From: RPQJ01 sp963748985
Lineage (GTDB): Bacteria; Pseudomonadota; Gammaproteobacteria; Steroidobacterales; Steroidobacteraceae
Assembly: GCA_963748985.1 (NCBI GenBank)
Contig: CAVVKQ010000026.1
Location: forward strand, 1 to 64,000
Length of the DNA: 64,000 nt
Direction of reading: 5' to 3'
Position 1 is the stretch's first letter; each line of letters starts with the position of its first letter. Position numbers and translations under genes: made by a program. Positions 7,676 to 16,589 of the stretch are shown in pieces. The notes under the pieces were generated by a model. The model was not told the origin of the DNA, did not search any database, and saw nothing but the letters and a program-made list of their open reading frames with translations.

Positions 7676-9016
7676 CTACGCCTGCGAGCCGTAGCTCCTG
7701 GGTTTTGGGCGACGGGCGCCACCGCCTGGCCTGCCATGCGCCTGGCCGCCGGTGCCCTGGCCCTGGGCCTGGCCAGCTCCCTGGCGATGACGCTGGGTCT
7801 GCGGCTTGGCGTGCCGCTGCTGCTGGGCGCGCGGATCGACGTGACGCGGTTCGCGCGCCTTGCCTTCGCCCGACGGCCGCGGAATCTGCGTGCGGTCCAG
7901 CGGCAGCACGTTGATCTTGCGACCGAGCACGCGCTCAATCGCGCGGAGGCGATCACGCTCGTCGTCCGAGACCAGCGACAACGCCTGGCCCGTGGAACCG
8001 GCGCGACCCGTGCGGCCGATGCGGTGCACGTAGTCTTCCGGCACGTGCGGCAGTTCGTAGTTCACGACCTGCGGCAGTTCGGTGATGTCGAGTCCGCGCG
8101 CTGCAATGTCGGTCGCGACCAGCACCTGAACCTTGTATTCCTTGAAGTCTTCGAGCGCCCGCGTGCGCGCACTCTGCGACTTGTTGCCGTGAATCGCCGC
8201 GCACTGCAAGCCGTCGTGCGTCAGCTGCTCGGCAAGGCGATTGGCGCCGTGCTTGGTGCGGGTGAAGACGAGCGTCTGCGCATTGGGGCCGGACTTGAGC
8301 AGGTGGCTGAGCACGGCGCGCTTGTCACCCTGCGCGACCAGGTGCACGCGGTGATCGACCAGCTCGGTCGGTGCGTTGCGCGGCGCGACTTCGATCGTGA
8401 GCGGATTTCGCAGCAGCCCATTCGCAAGTCCGCGGATGTCATCTGAGAACGTCGCCGAGAACAACATGTTCTGGCGGTTCGGCGGCAACATCGCGAGCAC
8501 GCGACGGATGTCGCGGATGAAACCCATGTCGAGCATGCGATCGGCTTCGTCGAGGATCAGGTAACGCACGTTGCGCAGGTCGATGTTGCGTTCGTTCGCG
8601 TGATCGAGCAGGCGACCCGGCGTGGCGACGACGATGTCGACGCCGCGACGCAGCAGGTCGATCTGCGGGCGCGGGCTGACGCCGCCGAAGATCAACGCCG
8701 ACTGCTGGCGCAGGTGGGCGCCAAGATCGGCGATGGACTGCTGCACCTGCGCCGCGAGTTCACGGGTCGGAACGAGCACGAGTGCACGAGGCGCACGCGA
8801 GCCACGCGGGTTCGGCTGGTCTTCGTGCAGCTTCTGCAGCAGCGGCAGCGCAAAGGCGGCCGTCTTGCCGGTGCCCGTCTGGGCGGCGGCGAGCAGGTCG
8901 CGACCTTCGAGCACCGCAGGGATGCCGCGTGACTGAATGGGGGTTGGCTGCGTGTAGCCCATTTCCAGGACCGCACGCACGAGTTCGGCCTGGAGGCCGA
9001 AGTTTTCGAATGACAT
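7676..9016 (-). CDS. rhlE: DEAD-box RNA helicase RhlE
   Basis: A 446-aa ATP-dependent RNA helicase. Motifs in order are the Q motif (GYTQPTPIQ), Walker A AAQTGTGKT, PTREL, TPGRL, DEAD, SAT, and HRIGRTGRAG in domain 2. The C-terminal 75 residues are a Gln/Gly/Arg-rich disordered tail, as in RhlE, where it aids RNA binding. The start MSFENFGL at 9016 is the family-typical N-terminus; an in-frame extension to 9091 would cross the palindromic repeat and is rejected. RhlE acts in ribosome maturation and RNA turnover. Confidence 0.95.
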   Translation of the reverse strand: MSFENFGLQAELVRAVLEMGYTQPTPIQSRGIPAVLEGRDLLAAAQTGTGKTAAFALPLLQKLHEDQPNPRGSRAPRALVLVPTRELAAQVQQSIADLGAHLRQQSALIFGGVSPRPQIDLLRRGVDIVVATPGRLLDHANERNIDLRNVRYLILDEADRMLDMGFIRDIRRVLAMLPPNRQNMLFSATFSDDIRGLANGLLRNPLTIEVAPRNAPTELVDHRVHLVAQGDKRAVLSHLLKSGPNAQTLVFTRTKHGANRLAEQLTHDGLQCAAIHGNKSQSARTRALEDFKEYKVQVLVATDIAARGLDITELPQVVNYELPHVPEDYVHRIGRTGRAGSTGQALSLVSDDERDRLRAIERVLGRKINVLPLDRTQIPRPSGEGKAREPRHVDPRAQQQRHAKPQTQRHRQGAGQAQGQGTGGQAHGRPGGGARRPKPRSYGSQA

Positions 9017-9042
9017 TGAATAACTTTTCCGTGCACCTGCCC

Positions 9043-9109
9043 TGGCCGTTAATTGGGGACGTGCACCTATTTCCAGTGGAAATAGGTGCACGTCCCCAAT
9101 TAACGGCCA
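9043..9109. repeat. Near-perfect 67-nt palindrome (REP-like)
   Basis: Two 33-bp arms pair perfectly around a single centre base (9076). The core contains AATTGGGGACGTGCACC and its complement. It lies directly upstream of rhlE. A shorter relative with the same AATTGGGGACG core is at 25120-25168. This core resembles palindromes found with RAYT-type (Y1) transposases, from general knowledge. No transposase gene is in the window. Confidence 0.85.
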
Positions 9110-9279
9110 AGCACCGGACCAGGCGCCGTAACTTTGATGAATCGAGCAGCGAAATGCAGACTTCGATCAGTCTGCAGGAGGGGCCGCATAGGCATTCCCA
9201 GGGAGGGAAGCGCTGAAGACTCTCGTGCGCAGACCGGACTGCGCGGCGGCAAACTGTGGCGGCAGTCTACCTGAAGCCA

Positions 9280-10704
9280 TTATTTCGTGCCAGCGAGCGT
9301 AGTGAGCAGCACGTACCAGTGATCCAATCCGGCGTAAAACGCCGCAACCGGAATGCGTTCGTTCAATCCGTGCGCAAATTCGTCCTTTTCTTGCATGAAG
9401 AGGCTGCTGACGCCGTACGTTGGAATGCCTGCACCACGGAAGACCGAGCCGTCGGTGGCGTAGGGGGCCATGTCCGGCACGATCGGCACGCCAGGATGGC
9501 CCGTCCGGACCGCCTTGGTCACGGCCGCCAGGACATCACTGCGCATCGGCGACGGTGGGCTCGAATGCGGCTCGCCGATCACCTTCACTTCGATCCTGTC
9601 ACCGACGACCTGCTGCAATGAGTCGCGAACGTCAGCAACGCTGGTGCCGGGGAAGACGCGGCAATTGACCGTGGCCGTCGCAGACTGGGGCAATGCGTTA
9701 TCCGCATGTCCGCCAGAGAGCATCGTTGCGACACAAGTGGTGCGGGTACGCCCGATCAGGGCCGGCGTCCGCGCCAGGACGGCGGCAGCCTCGGCATCGC
9801 CCGGGTGAGCCGCAAACTTCGCCATGGCCTGGCCCAACTCGCCGGGTGTGACGGGAGCCGACGCCTTGAAACTGCCGATCGTCCAGTCGTTCCACATCAC
9901 CGGGAACGAGTAGCCCTGCAGCGCTTTGAGCGCGTCGGCGAGTGCGTAGATGGCATTGTCAGGCCGCGGCTGGGAACTGTGTCCACCCGGGTTGCGGGCC
10001 GTGAGTGCGAAGCTCGCGTAGGACTTCTCAGCGCCTTGCAACGCGTAGAACCGCGGCTGGCCCGTTTTCTCGTCGAGCGTGCCACCCCCTCCGTCGCCGT
10101 TCAGCGCGAATTCGGCATCGGTCAACGCGCGGTACTTCGTCGCGAGCTCGCGCGCGGTGTCCATCTGCGTCTCTTCGTCACCCGTGAACGCAATGATGAG
10201 GTCGCGCGTCGGCACGAACTTCTCGGCCTTGAGGCGCAGGAACGTCGCGGCGATCAGGGCGATCTCGCCCTTGACGTCCATCGTGCCGCGGCCGAAGAAG
10301 TAACCGTTCTCCTCGATCAGCTTGAAAGGGTCGCGCTCCCAGTCCTCCGGCTTCGCCGTGACGACGTCCATGTGCGCGAGCAGCAGGATCGGCTTGCCAC
10401 CCTTGCCGTTGCCGCGATATCGCACGACCAGCGACGCAGTTTCGCCCGAGGGAAGGACGTGAATGTCATCCTCGGGAAACCCGGCCGCCCGGAAGCGATC
10501 CGCCAGGTACATGGCGACTGCCGGAACCTGGCCGAGTCCAGCGGAACTCGGCATGGAGATGATCTTGTCCAGGATGACGCGCGCATCCGCTCGGACGTTG
10601 CCTGGGGCCGCAGCGTGCGCCGTCGACGCTAGGCCGCACACCAGAGCCGCCATCGATCCCATCAGTCGCATCCGCATCCTGGCACCTGTCTTAGTCATCA
10701 GCAT
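9280..10704 (-). CDS. Exported M20-family metallopeptidase
   Basis: A 474-aa peptidase with a signal peptide (MAALVCGLASTAHA/AAPG, about residues 15-32). M20 metal and catalytic motifs are all present: LLAHMDVV, GRGTMDVKGE, TGDEETQ with the catalytic and bridging Glu pair, and the terminal His in KDEFAHGLNE. The dimerisation or lid insertion begins around ARNPGGHSSQPRPDNAIYAL. It probably hydrolyses short peptides or N-acyl amino acids in the periplasm using two zinc ions. The substrate is unknown. It follows the broken aroQ-pheC gene in the same direction by 18 nt. Confidence 0.9.
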   Translation of the reverse strand: MLMTKTGARMRMRLMGSMAALVCGLASTAHAAAPGNVRADARVILDKIISMPSSAGLGQVPAVAMYLADRFRAAGFPEDDIHVLPSGETASLVVRYRGNGKGGKPILLLAHMDVVTAKPEDWERDPFKLIEENGYFFGRGTMDVKGEIALIAATFLRLKAEKFVPTRDLIIAFTGDEETQMDTARELATKYRALTDAEFALNGDGGGGTLDEKTGQPRFYALQGAEKSYASFALTARNPGGHSSQPRPDNAIYALADALKALQGYSFPVMWNDWTIGSFKASAPVTPGELGQAMAKFAAHPGDAEAAAVLARTPALIGRTRTTCVATMLSGGHADNALPQSATATVNCRVFPGTSVADVRDSLQQVVGDRIEVKVIGEPHSSPPSPMRSDVLAAVTKAVRTGHPGVPIVPDMAPYATDGSVFRGAGIPTYGVSSLFMQEKDEFAHGLNERIPVAAFYAGLDHWYVLLTTLAGTK

Positions 10705-10722
10705 TGCAGCAGTTCGACCCGT

Positions 10723-12128
10723 TCAAGGGACTTGATTGTCGCTTACGTATGCCTGCATGGCCCGTTCGATCTCACGCGTGGGCTCGCCAGCGGCAATCAC
10801 CTTGGACAGCCACTCGTCCACAACTGCCTGTAGTGCGGGGTCGCGCGCCATCAGAATCCGCTTTTCACCACGGGTCAACGTGCCGGGGTACGTTCGGCAC
10901 AACTGGCCGGGTCGGCGGCGAGCCTGCAGTTCGGCCTCGACGTCGTCGGTGACCATCACGTCGGCCCGGCCGGCCGCAATCTCCGCGAACACGCTGCGGT
11001 TGTCCGGATGCACGAGGATCTGCGCCTGGTGCACGTGCTCGCGCACGTAGCGCTCGTTGGTCCCACCCGGATTCACGATCACGCGGACGTCGGGCGATCG
11101 AGTTCGGCTGGAGTGTCGAATCGTTCGCGGTCGTCGCAGCGCGCAAGCAACGTCTTGCCGCCGTCGTGGTAGGCGGCGGAGTAGAAACCCAGCGCAGCAC
11201 GGTCCTCGGTGTAGCCGATGCCGCTCAGCGCAACGTCGAAGCGTCCGTCGCGCAGGTCATTGGCGAGACCGGGCCAACTGGTGCGGACAAACACCGGCTC
11301 GGCACCGAGATGCGCGGCCAGGTCGCGCGCCAACTCGATGTCTGCGCCGGACAGATGACCGTTGGCGTCGAGACTGAACGGAGCGTAATCGCCGGTGGTG
11401 GCTATGCGAAGCACATGTGTCGCCCGCACGCGATCCAGGACGGGGCCACCCGCGACACGGACAACCCCATGCAAGGCGGTCATTAATTGCGTGGCTCCAT
11501 CCACCGGAAGCTGATGGCGCCGAACCGTGGCTTGCATCTGCTCCATCACTGCGGCGGCCGTGGCGTCCCGCAACGGCGCCAGCAGGTACAGCGCGGCGAA
11601 TTGCCGTTCGTTCGCGTTGTCGATGCGCTCACGCACCGCCTGCAGTTCCATGGGCTCGTCGCACGGCGCGCAATGCCCGGCCTGCTTCCATGCATCGTGC
11701 CAGCGCTGCTGGACGTCGCGAGCGAGCTCGATCTGCCCGCCAAAGAACGCCTGCGTCGACACGGGATCCAGGCCGAATGACTCCGCCCTCGCCGCCACTT
11801 GCTGCAGGACGACGGCCTCACGCGCGGCATCGAGGATCGGTGCGCCCGACAGCCATTTTGCGGCGGCCACGTCGCGCATAAGCGTCAACCGTTCGTCGAT
11901 GGCCTGCACCAGGAACTGCACCGCCTTCGCATCCGCAAATTCGGCCGCGGGCGCCCGGGTGTTGCTCGACACGGGTGAGTTTGCAGTTGTGGCTGCAGCG
12001 GTCGGCACCGGCCCTGCAGGGGTGGAAGCACAACCCGAGATCGCGCAAGCACCGGCGACAAACAGCAGCAGCGCGACGAACCAACTGCCGCAAAGAGCGC
12101 GCGCGTTTCGATCCAGGTCGAGCGTCAT
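10723..12128 (-). pseudogene. Exported chorismate mutase-cyclohexadienyl dehydratase fusion, frameshifted
   Basis: Two reading frames form one gene. The first (12128 to 11079, 349 aa) has a lipoprotein signal (lipobox AISGC), a gamma-class AroQ chorismate mutase domain at about residues 60-210 (ERLTLMRDVAAAKW, FFGGQIELARDVQ), and the first half of a periplasmic-binding-type cyclohexadienyl dehydratase. It runs out at AELDRPTSA. The second frame (11082 to 10723) continues with VNPGGTNERYVREH, where PheC proteins have DRPGV.AIVNPGGTNE. One missing base near 11088-11095 restores DRPDVRVIVNPGG. The intact product would turn chorismate to prephenate to phenylpyruvate in the periplasm. ATGA coupling links it to the upstream glycosylase gene. 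It is either a recent pseudogene or a sequencing error. Confidence 0.85.
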
Positions 12129-13324
12129 GATTTCTTCCTCGCCCGACCCCGCACGACGGCGCGCAACCCGAGCCAGCGCGCTAGCAAATCGAGTTCGTCG
12201 CGCAAGTCGGCGTCGACAGCGCGCCGATCCACGTCCGGCTCGTAATGAGTGGCGATGACGCGCAACTTGCCCGCCTCGCGGTCGGCTTTCAGGTCCACGC
12301 GCGCGACGAGATCTTCGTTCAGCAGGAACGGCAGGACGTAGTAGCCGTGGATCCGCTTGTGCGCCGGGGTGTAGATCTCGATGCGGTAGTGAAAATCGAA
12401 CAGGCGTTGCAACCGGTCACGAAACCAGACCAGTGAGTCGAACGGCGACAACAAGGCACGGGCCTCGATGCACGCAGGCACTCTCGTGCCGGCCGCCAGG
12501 TACGAGGGACCATTCCACCCTTGCACCTGCACGGGCACCAGATCCCGCGACTCGACGAGTTCGGCGACGCGCGCCCTCGCGTCCACGGGACCCAGTCGAA
12601 AGTAGTCGCGCAGGTCTCGCTCGGTCGCGACGCCCAGCGCGAGGCTCGCGATGCGCAACAAGTCGCGGTGTGCGTCCTCGACCACGGGCGTCGGCGCGTC
12701 TACGACTGCTTGCGGCAATACCCGTTCGGTCAGGTCATAGACGCGCTCGAAGCGTCGTCGTGAATGGGTGGTGATCTGCCCGGTCCAGAACAGCCACTCG
12801 AGCGCAATCTTGCCTTCGCTCCAGCCCCACCAGCTGCCCTTGCGGCGATCGCCGGTGCCGATCTCGGACACGCCTAGCGGACCGCGATCGCGAATCTCTG
12901 CAAGCACCTCGCCGCAGAAGGCGGCACGCTCACGTCCGAACTTTGCGACGTTTCCCCAGGTGCCGTCGCCATTCTTTGCGCGCTGCATGCGCCAGCGCAG
13001 CGACGGCTGGCACTCGACCGGTAACAATGACGCCTCGTGACCCCAGTACTCGAACACCTGTCGCCGACGCCCGCCGTAGGCGGCCTCGTCCAGCAGCGGC
13101 ATGGCGTACGCCCCGAGCCGCGAGAACAACGGCAGGTAGTGCGACCGGACGAGCACATTGACCGAGTCGATCTGCAGCAAGCCCAGCGCGCGCACGGTGC
13201 GGACCACGTCGGCCTTCACGATGTCCCGCTCGGGGCGCTGGCGGCCAAATCCCTGCGCCGCGAGTGCGACCCGCCTCGCCTCGGGCAGCGACAACGATTC
13301 GCGTGGCCTGCGGAGGTTGCTCAT
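12125..13324 (-). CDS. ycaQ: YcaQ/AlkX-type DNA glycosylase (HTH_42 family)
   Basis: A 399-aa protein of the winged-helix AlkZ/YcaQ superfamily. The active-site motif appears as QID in LGLLQIDSVNVLVRSHYLP, the Q-x-D form seen in YcaQ-like enzymes that unhook interstrand crosslinks and remove bulky alkyl adducts. Other family blocks are VFEYWGHEASLLP and LSPFDSLVWFRDRLQRLFDF with YYVLPFLL near the C-terminus. It probably acts in repair of alkylation and crosslink damage. The stop overlaps the following aroQ-pheC start (ATGA). Confidence 0.85.
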   Translation of the reverse strand: MSNLRRPRESLSLPEARRVALAAQGFGRQRPERDIVKADVVRTVRALGLLQIDSVNVLVRSHYLPLFSRLGAYAMPLLDEAAYGGRRRQVFEYWGHEASLLPVECQPSLRWRMQRAKNGDGTWGNVAKFGRERAAFCGEVLAEIRDRGPLGVSEIGTGDRRKGSWWGWSEGKIALEWLFWTGQITTHSRRRFERVYDLTERVLPQAVVDAPTPVVEDAHRDLLRIASLALGVATERDLRDYFRLGPVDARARVAELVESRDLVPVQVQGWNGPSYLAAGTRVPACIEARALLSPFDSLVWFRDRLQRLFDFHYRIEIYTPAHKRIHGYYVLPFLLNEDLVARVDLKADREAGKLRVIATHYEPDVDRRAVDADLRDELDLLARWLGLRAVVRGRARKKS

Positions 13325-13384
13325 GCGAGGAATGATACCGGTGCGTTACTCTCGGCACCTCGCCATCCTCCCCGGAGTGGACGA

Positions 13385-14983
13385 ATGACCCGGTATTCGG
13401 CAGACGTGATCGTGATCGGCGCCGGCATTGCGGGCGTGACGGCAGCCATTGAACTATTGAACCGGGGCCGGCGTGTCCTGCTGCTCGATCGCGACAGCGC
13501 CGAGAACATGGGTGGCCTTGCGAAGGAAAGCTTCGGCGGCATCTGGTTTGCCGGCACGCCGCTGCAGAAGCGTTACGGCATCCGCGACGGCGCACAGCAG
13601 GGCCTGCGTGACTGGCATGCGTTCGCGGAGTTCGGACCGGACGACCACTGGCCGCGCGCCTGGGCCGAGGCCTACGTCCATCGTGCCAACGCAGAGATCT
13701 ATGACTGGCTCCGCGGCATCGGCGTGCAATTCATGCCGATGCCGTTGTGGGTGGAGCGCGGCCTGCATACACCGGGCAACTCGGTGCCGCGTTGGCACAT
13801 CGTCTGGGGTACCGGGCACGAACTGCAGGTGGTGCTGAACGATCACCTGCAATCGCGCCCGAATCGAGAGCGGCTCGACCTGAGATTCGATCACCGCGTC
13901 GAGTCACTGATCGTTACCAACGGCCGCGTGACCGGTTGCCGCGGGCGGCTCGAGGGCAGCGACGACGAATTCGAGGCGAGCGCCGAGAATGTCGTGATCG
14001 CGAGTGGCGGCATCAATGGCAACCTCGAACGCGTGCGGCGGAACTGGCACACGGACTGGTCACAGCCACCGGCCACGCTGCTGAACGGTTCGCACAAATA
14101 TGCCGACGGCATCCTGCACGACGCAGCGGCCGTGCACGGCGCGCGAATCACGCACCTGGACTGGCAATGGAATTACGCGGCGGGAGTGCATCACTGGCAG
14201 CCGCGTAAACCGTCGCACGGACTTTCGCTCGTGCCGCCGAAATCTGCCCTGTGGCTCAACTGGCGCGGCGAACGCATCGGCCCGATGCCGCTGGTCACGG
14301 GTTTCGACACGCATGACCTCGTCGGGCAGATCTGCCGGCAGGAACGCGCCTATTCGTGGCAGCTGCTGAACCGCCGCATCATGCTCAAGGAGCTCGCGAT
14401 TTCGGGCGGCGAATTCAATCCGGCGTTTCGGCGCAAGAACCGGCTCGCGGTCGCACGCGACATGGTGTTCGGCAACCACTGGCTCTACGACCAGATGACG
14501 CAATTCTGTCCGGACGTCGTGGTCGCACCGACGGTGGAAACACTCGTCGAAAAGATGAATGTGCTGGCGGGTGATGGGTCGGTCGACGTCGACGCGGTCC
14601 GCACGGCTGCATCCCGTTACGATGACATCATCGGTCTCGGCCCGCGGTTCCACACCGATGACCAACTGCGTCGCATCGAGTTCGCGCGCCGCTGGATCGG
14701 TGACCGACTGCGCACCTGCAAGTTCCAGCAGATCCTCGAGCCGTCGGCGGGTCCGCTGATTGCGATCCGCGAGTTCATCATCAGCCGCAAGAGCATGGGC
14801 GGCCTGCAGACCGACCTGGATTGCCGCGTGCTCGATCACTCCGGCGAACCGATTCCGGGCCTGTTTGCCGCGGGCGAGAGCGCCGGCTTCGGCGGTGGCG
14901 GAATGAACGGCAAGCGCGGACTCGAGGGCACGTTCCTCGGCGGCTGCCTGCTGGGTGGGCGCATCGCGGGCAAGGTTGCCTGA
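13385..14983 (+). CDS. FAD-binding dehydrogenase (KstD-like/COG3573)
   Basis: A 532-aa flavoprotein. The N-terminus has the Rossmann motif VIVIGAGIAGVTAAIELLNRG and an FAD ribose-binding acidic end (LLLDRDSAENMGG). The C-terminus has GLFAAGESAGFGGGGMNGKR and GTFLGGCLLGGRIAG, which contact FAD in the fumarate reductase/3-ketosteroid dehydrogenase group. The 530-560 aa size matches the 'FAD-binding dehydrogenase' group within this family, whose substrates are mostly unknown. ATG 13385 places the dinucleotide motif at residue 9; the upstream in-frame region lies inside the divergent glycosylase gene and is rejected. Confidence 0.88.
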   Translation: MTRYSADVIVIGAGIAGVTAAIELLNRGRRVLLLDRDSAENMGGLAKESFGGIWFAGTPLQKRYGIRDGAQQGLRDWHAFAEFGPDDHWPRAWAEAYVHRANAEIYDWLRGIGVQFMPMPLWVERGLHTPGNSVPRWHIVWGTGHELQVVLNDHLQSRPNRERLDLRFDHRVESLIVTNGRVTGCRGRLEGSDDEFEASAENVVIASGGINGNLERVRRNWHTDWSQPPATLLNGSHKYADGILHDAAAVHGARITHLDWQWNYAAGVHHWQPRKPSHGLSLVPPKSALWLNWRGERIGPMPLVTGFDTHDLVGQICRQERAYSWQLLNRRIMLKELAISGGEFNPAFRRKNRLAVARDMVFGNHWLYDQMTQFCPDVVVAPTVETLVEKMNVLAGDGSVDVDAVRTAASRYDDIIGLGPRFHTDDQLRRIEFARRWIGDRLRTCKFQQILEPSAGPLIAIREFIISRKSMGGLQTDLDCRVLDHSGEPIPGLFAAGESAGFGGGGMNGKRGLEGTFLGGCLLGGRIAGKVA

Positions 14984-14985
14984 AC

Positions 14986-15030
14986 CGCCCTCTCCCGCAG
15001 CGGCGCGAGAGGCGTACCTGGGCCTCTCCC
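14986..15030. repeat. CCTCTCCCGC hairpin between convergent genes
   Basis: An imperfect inverted repeat (CCTCTCCCGC with GCGCGAGAGG, one mismatch), followed by another CCTCTCCCGC copy. It lies between the converging FAD dehydrogenase and HdeD-like genes. A related hairpin is at 36286-36309. It could act as a bidirectional terminator, but there is no T tract. Confidence 0.5.
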
Positions 15031-15053
15031 GCTGCAGCAGGAAAAGCGGCGCG

Positions 15054-15653
15054 TCACACGAAGTGGTTCGCCATCCGCTCCGGCAGGTTCTTCACCTTGA
15101 AGGCGAAGATGATCTTGAGCACACCCGTGATGATCGCCCACCACGCGATCATCCAGATGATGGACAGGCCGCCCAGCTTCGGGTTCACGATCACGAGGAT
15201 TCCGAACAGGATCGACAGGCCGCCCGTGAGGTAGAGAATCCACTCGCGCGCCGTCGCAGCCCGCACCTTGTAGCCGAGCATCACCAGAAACGTGCCAGCC
15301 ATGATCGCTTCGAAGGCAACCAGCAGGATGAAAGCCTTCATGCTGACCAGCGGATTGAGCAGCGCGTAGCCGCCACCGACGACCCCGAGCACGCCGATCA
15401 GCAGCATGATCCACCAGCCGTCCTTGTCTCGGTTGCGGATGGAACCGACGACGTTGGAGGCGCCATCGACCAGGATCGCGGCTGCAAAGAAGACCGCGAC
15501 CACCAGCCAGGCCGTCATCGGCTGCGAAAAGGCCAGCACGCCGAAGATCACACTGGCTACGCCGCCGACCAGGAACACCCACCATGTGCGCTTGCACAGG
15601 ATCCTGGCGTCGCCACCGAGTCGGGTCAGCAGCAGTCCGTCCGATTGGGCCAT
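15054..15653 (-). CDS. hdeD: HdeD-family membrane protein (DUF308)
   Basis: A 199-aa integral membrane protein with six hydrophobic helices arranged as three DUF308 hairpin repeats. Examples are VFLVGGVASVIFGVLAF, WIMLLIGVLGVVGGGYALL and LTGGLSILFGILVIVNP. HdeD proteins are linked to acid resistance at high cell density in E. coli. The start MAQSDG at 15653 gives the normal length; the in-frame extension to 15995 reads through the trmB coding region and is rejected. It is divergent from trmB with 31 bp between starts. Confidence 0.88.
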   Translation of the reverse strand: MAQSDGLLLTRLGGDARILCKRTWWVFLVGGVASVIFGVLAFSQPMTAWLVVAVFFAAAILVDGASNVVGSIRNRDKDGWWIMLLIGVLGVVGGGYALLNPLVSMKAFILLVAFEAIMAGTFLVMLGYKVRAATAREWILYLTGGLSILFGILVIVNPKLGGLSIIWMIAWWAIITGVLKIIFAFKVKNLPERMANHFV

Positions 15654-15684
15654 CGTTTTTCTCCACGCCCGTTGGCCGGGCTTT

Positions 15685-16473
15685 ATGATTGCAATCCCCT
15701 CAGGCCAGCGAAACTCTAGACCCTTGCCGTCACCGAAGCCAGACGCCGAGCCCGGAACCGGCGCCGCAGCGACGGCGCCCGACAGGTCGCACCACCGCGC
15801 AATACGCAGCTTTGTCGTGCGCGCAGGACGCATGACCGGCGCACAGGAACGCGCCTGGCGCGAACTGTGGCCTGCTCTCGGCATCGAGAACAGCGAAGAA
15901 CCGCTCGATTTTGCGGCCGCTTTTGGTCGAGATGCACCGGTCGTGCTCGAAATCGGCTTCGGCAACGGGGAGTCGCTCGTCGCGCTGGCGTCCACCCATC
16001 CCGAACGCAGCTACCTCGGCCTCGAAGTACATCCGCCCGGTGTCGGACACCTGCTGCTGTGCTGCGAAGCGGGGCGCCTCGGCAACGTGCGCGTCATCTG
16101 CGAGGACGCTGTGCAGGTTCTGCAGCGACGCATGCCGGACGCATCGCTCGACGAGGTGCTGCTCTATTTTCCGGATCCGTGGCCAAAAAAGCGGCATCAC
16201 AAACGCCGCATCGTGCAGCCTCCGTTCGTCGAACTGGTGACCCGCAAACTCAAAACCGGCGGCGTCCTCCGCATGGCGACCGACTGGCAACCGTATGCCG
16301 AACACATGCTTGCTACTGCAGGCAACAGCCGGGAGCTGACAAACGAGTCAGCGACGGGTGATTACGTGGTCCGGCCGGACAGCCGTCCCCTGACGCGCTT
16401 TGAACGGCGCGGCCAGAAGCTTGGCCACGGCGTGTGGGACCTGGCCTTCAGGAGGATGGAACCTGGGAAGTGA
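15685..16473 (+). CDS. trmB: tRNA (guanine-N7)-methyltransferase
   Basis: A 262-aa SAM-dependent enzyme that makes m7G46 in tRNA. The N-terminal RAIRSFVVRAGRMTGAQ is the TrmB signature. VLEIGFGNGESLVALA is the SAM motif I, and LLYFPDPWPKKRHHKRR is the catalytic/tRNA-binding block. The C-terminal RFERRGQKLGHGVWDL is also typical. The start is uncertain: ATG 15685 gives a 40-residue low-complexity leader, and a TTG at 15724 would also fit. The stop lies inside a low-complexity inverted repeat shared with marC. Confidence 0.93.
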   Translation: MIAIPSGQRNSRPLPSPKPDAEPGTGAAATAPDRSHHRAIRSFVVRAGRMTGAQERAWRELWPALGIENSEEPLDFAAAFGRDAPVVLEIGFGNGESLVALASTHPERSYLGLEVHPPGVGHLLLCCEAGRLGNVRVICEDAVQVLQRRMPDASLDEVLLYFPDPWPKKRHHKRRIVQPPFVELVTRKLKTGGVLRMATDWQPYAEHMLATAGNSRELTNESATGDYVVRPDSRPLTRFERRGQKLGHGVWDLAFRRMEPGK

Positions 16474-16587
16474 GTAGTGATTAGTGAATAGTGAGTAGTG
16501 AGTAGTGAGCAGTCATTAGCAGCCTGCATCTGCAGCTTCCGGTTCACTAATCACTACTCACTACTCACTATTCACTATACTCACTTC
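16467..16587. repeat. AGTGAGTAGTGA low-complexity inverted repeat
   Basis: Short TAGTGAG/TAGTGAT units make a left arm ending about 16520, and their complement makes the right arm (about 16545-16587), so about 40 nt on each side can pair. It fills the gap between the converging trmB and marC genes and includes the trmB stop codon. It may be a bidirectional terminator or a miniature repeat. Confidence 0.85.
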
Positions 16588-16589
16588 CT

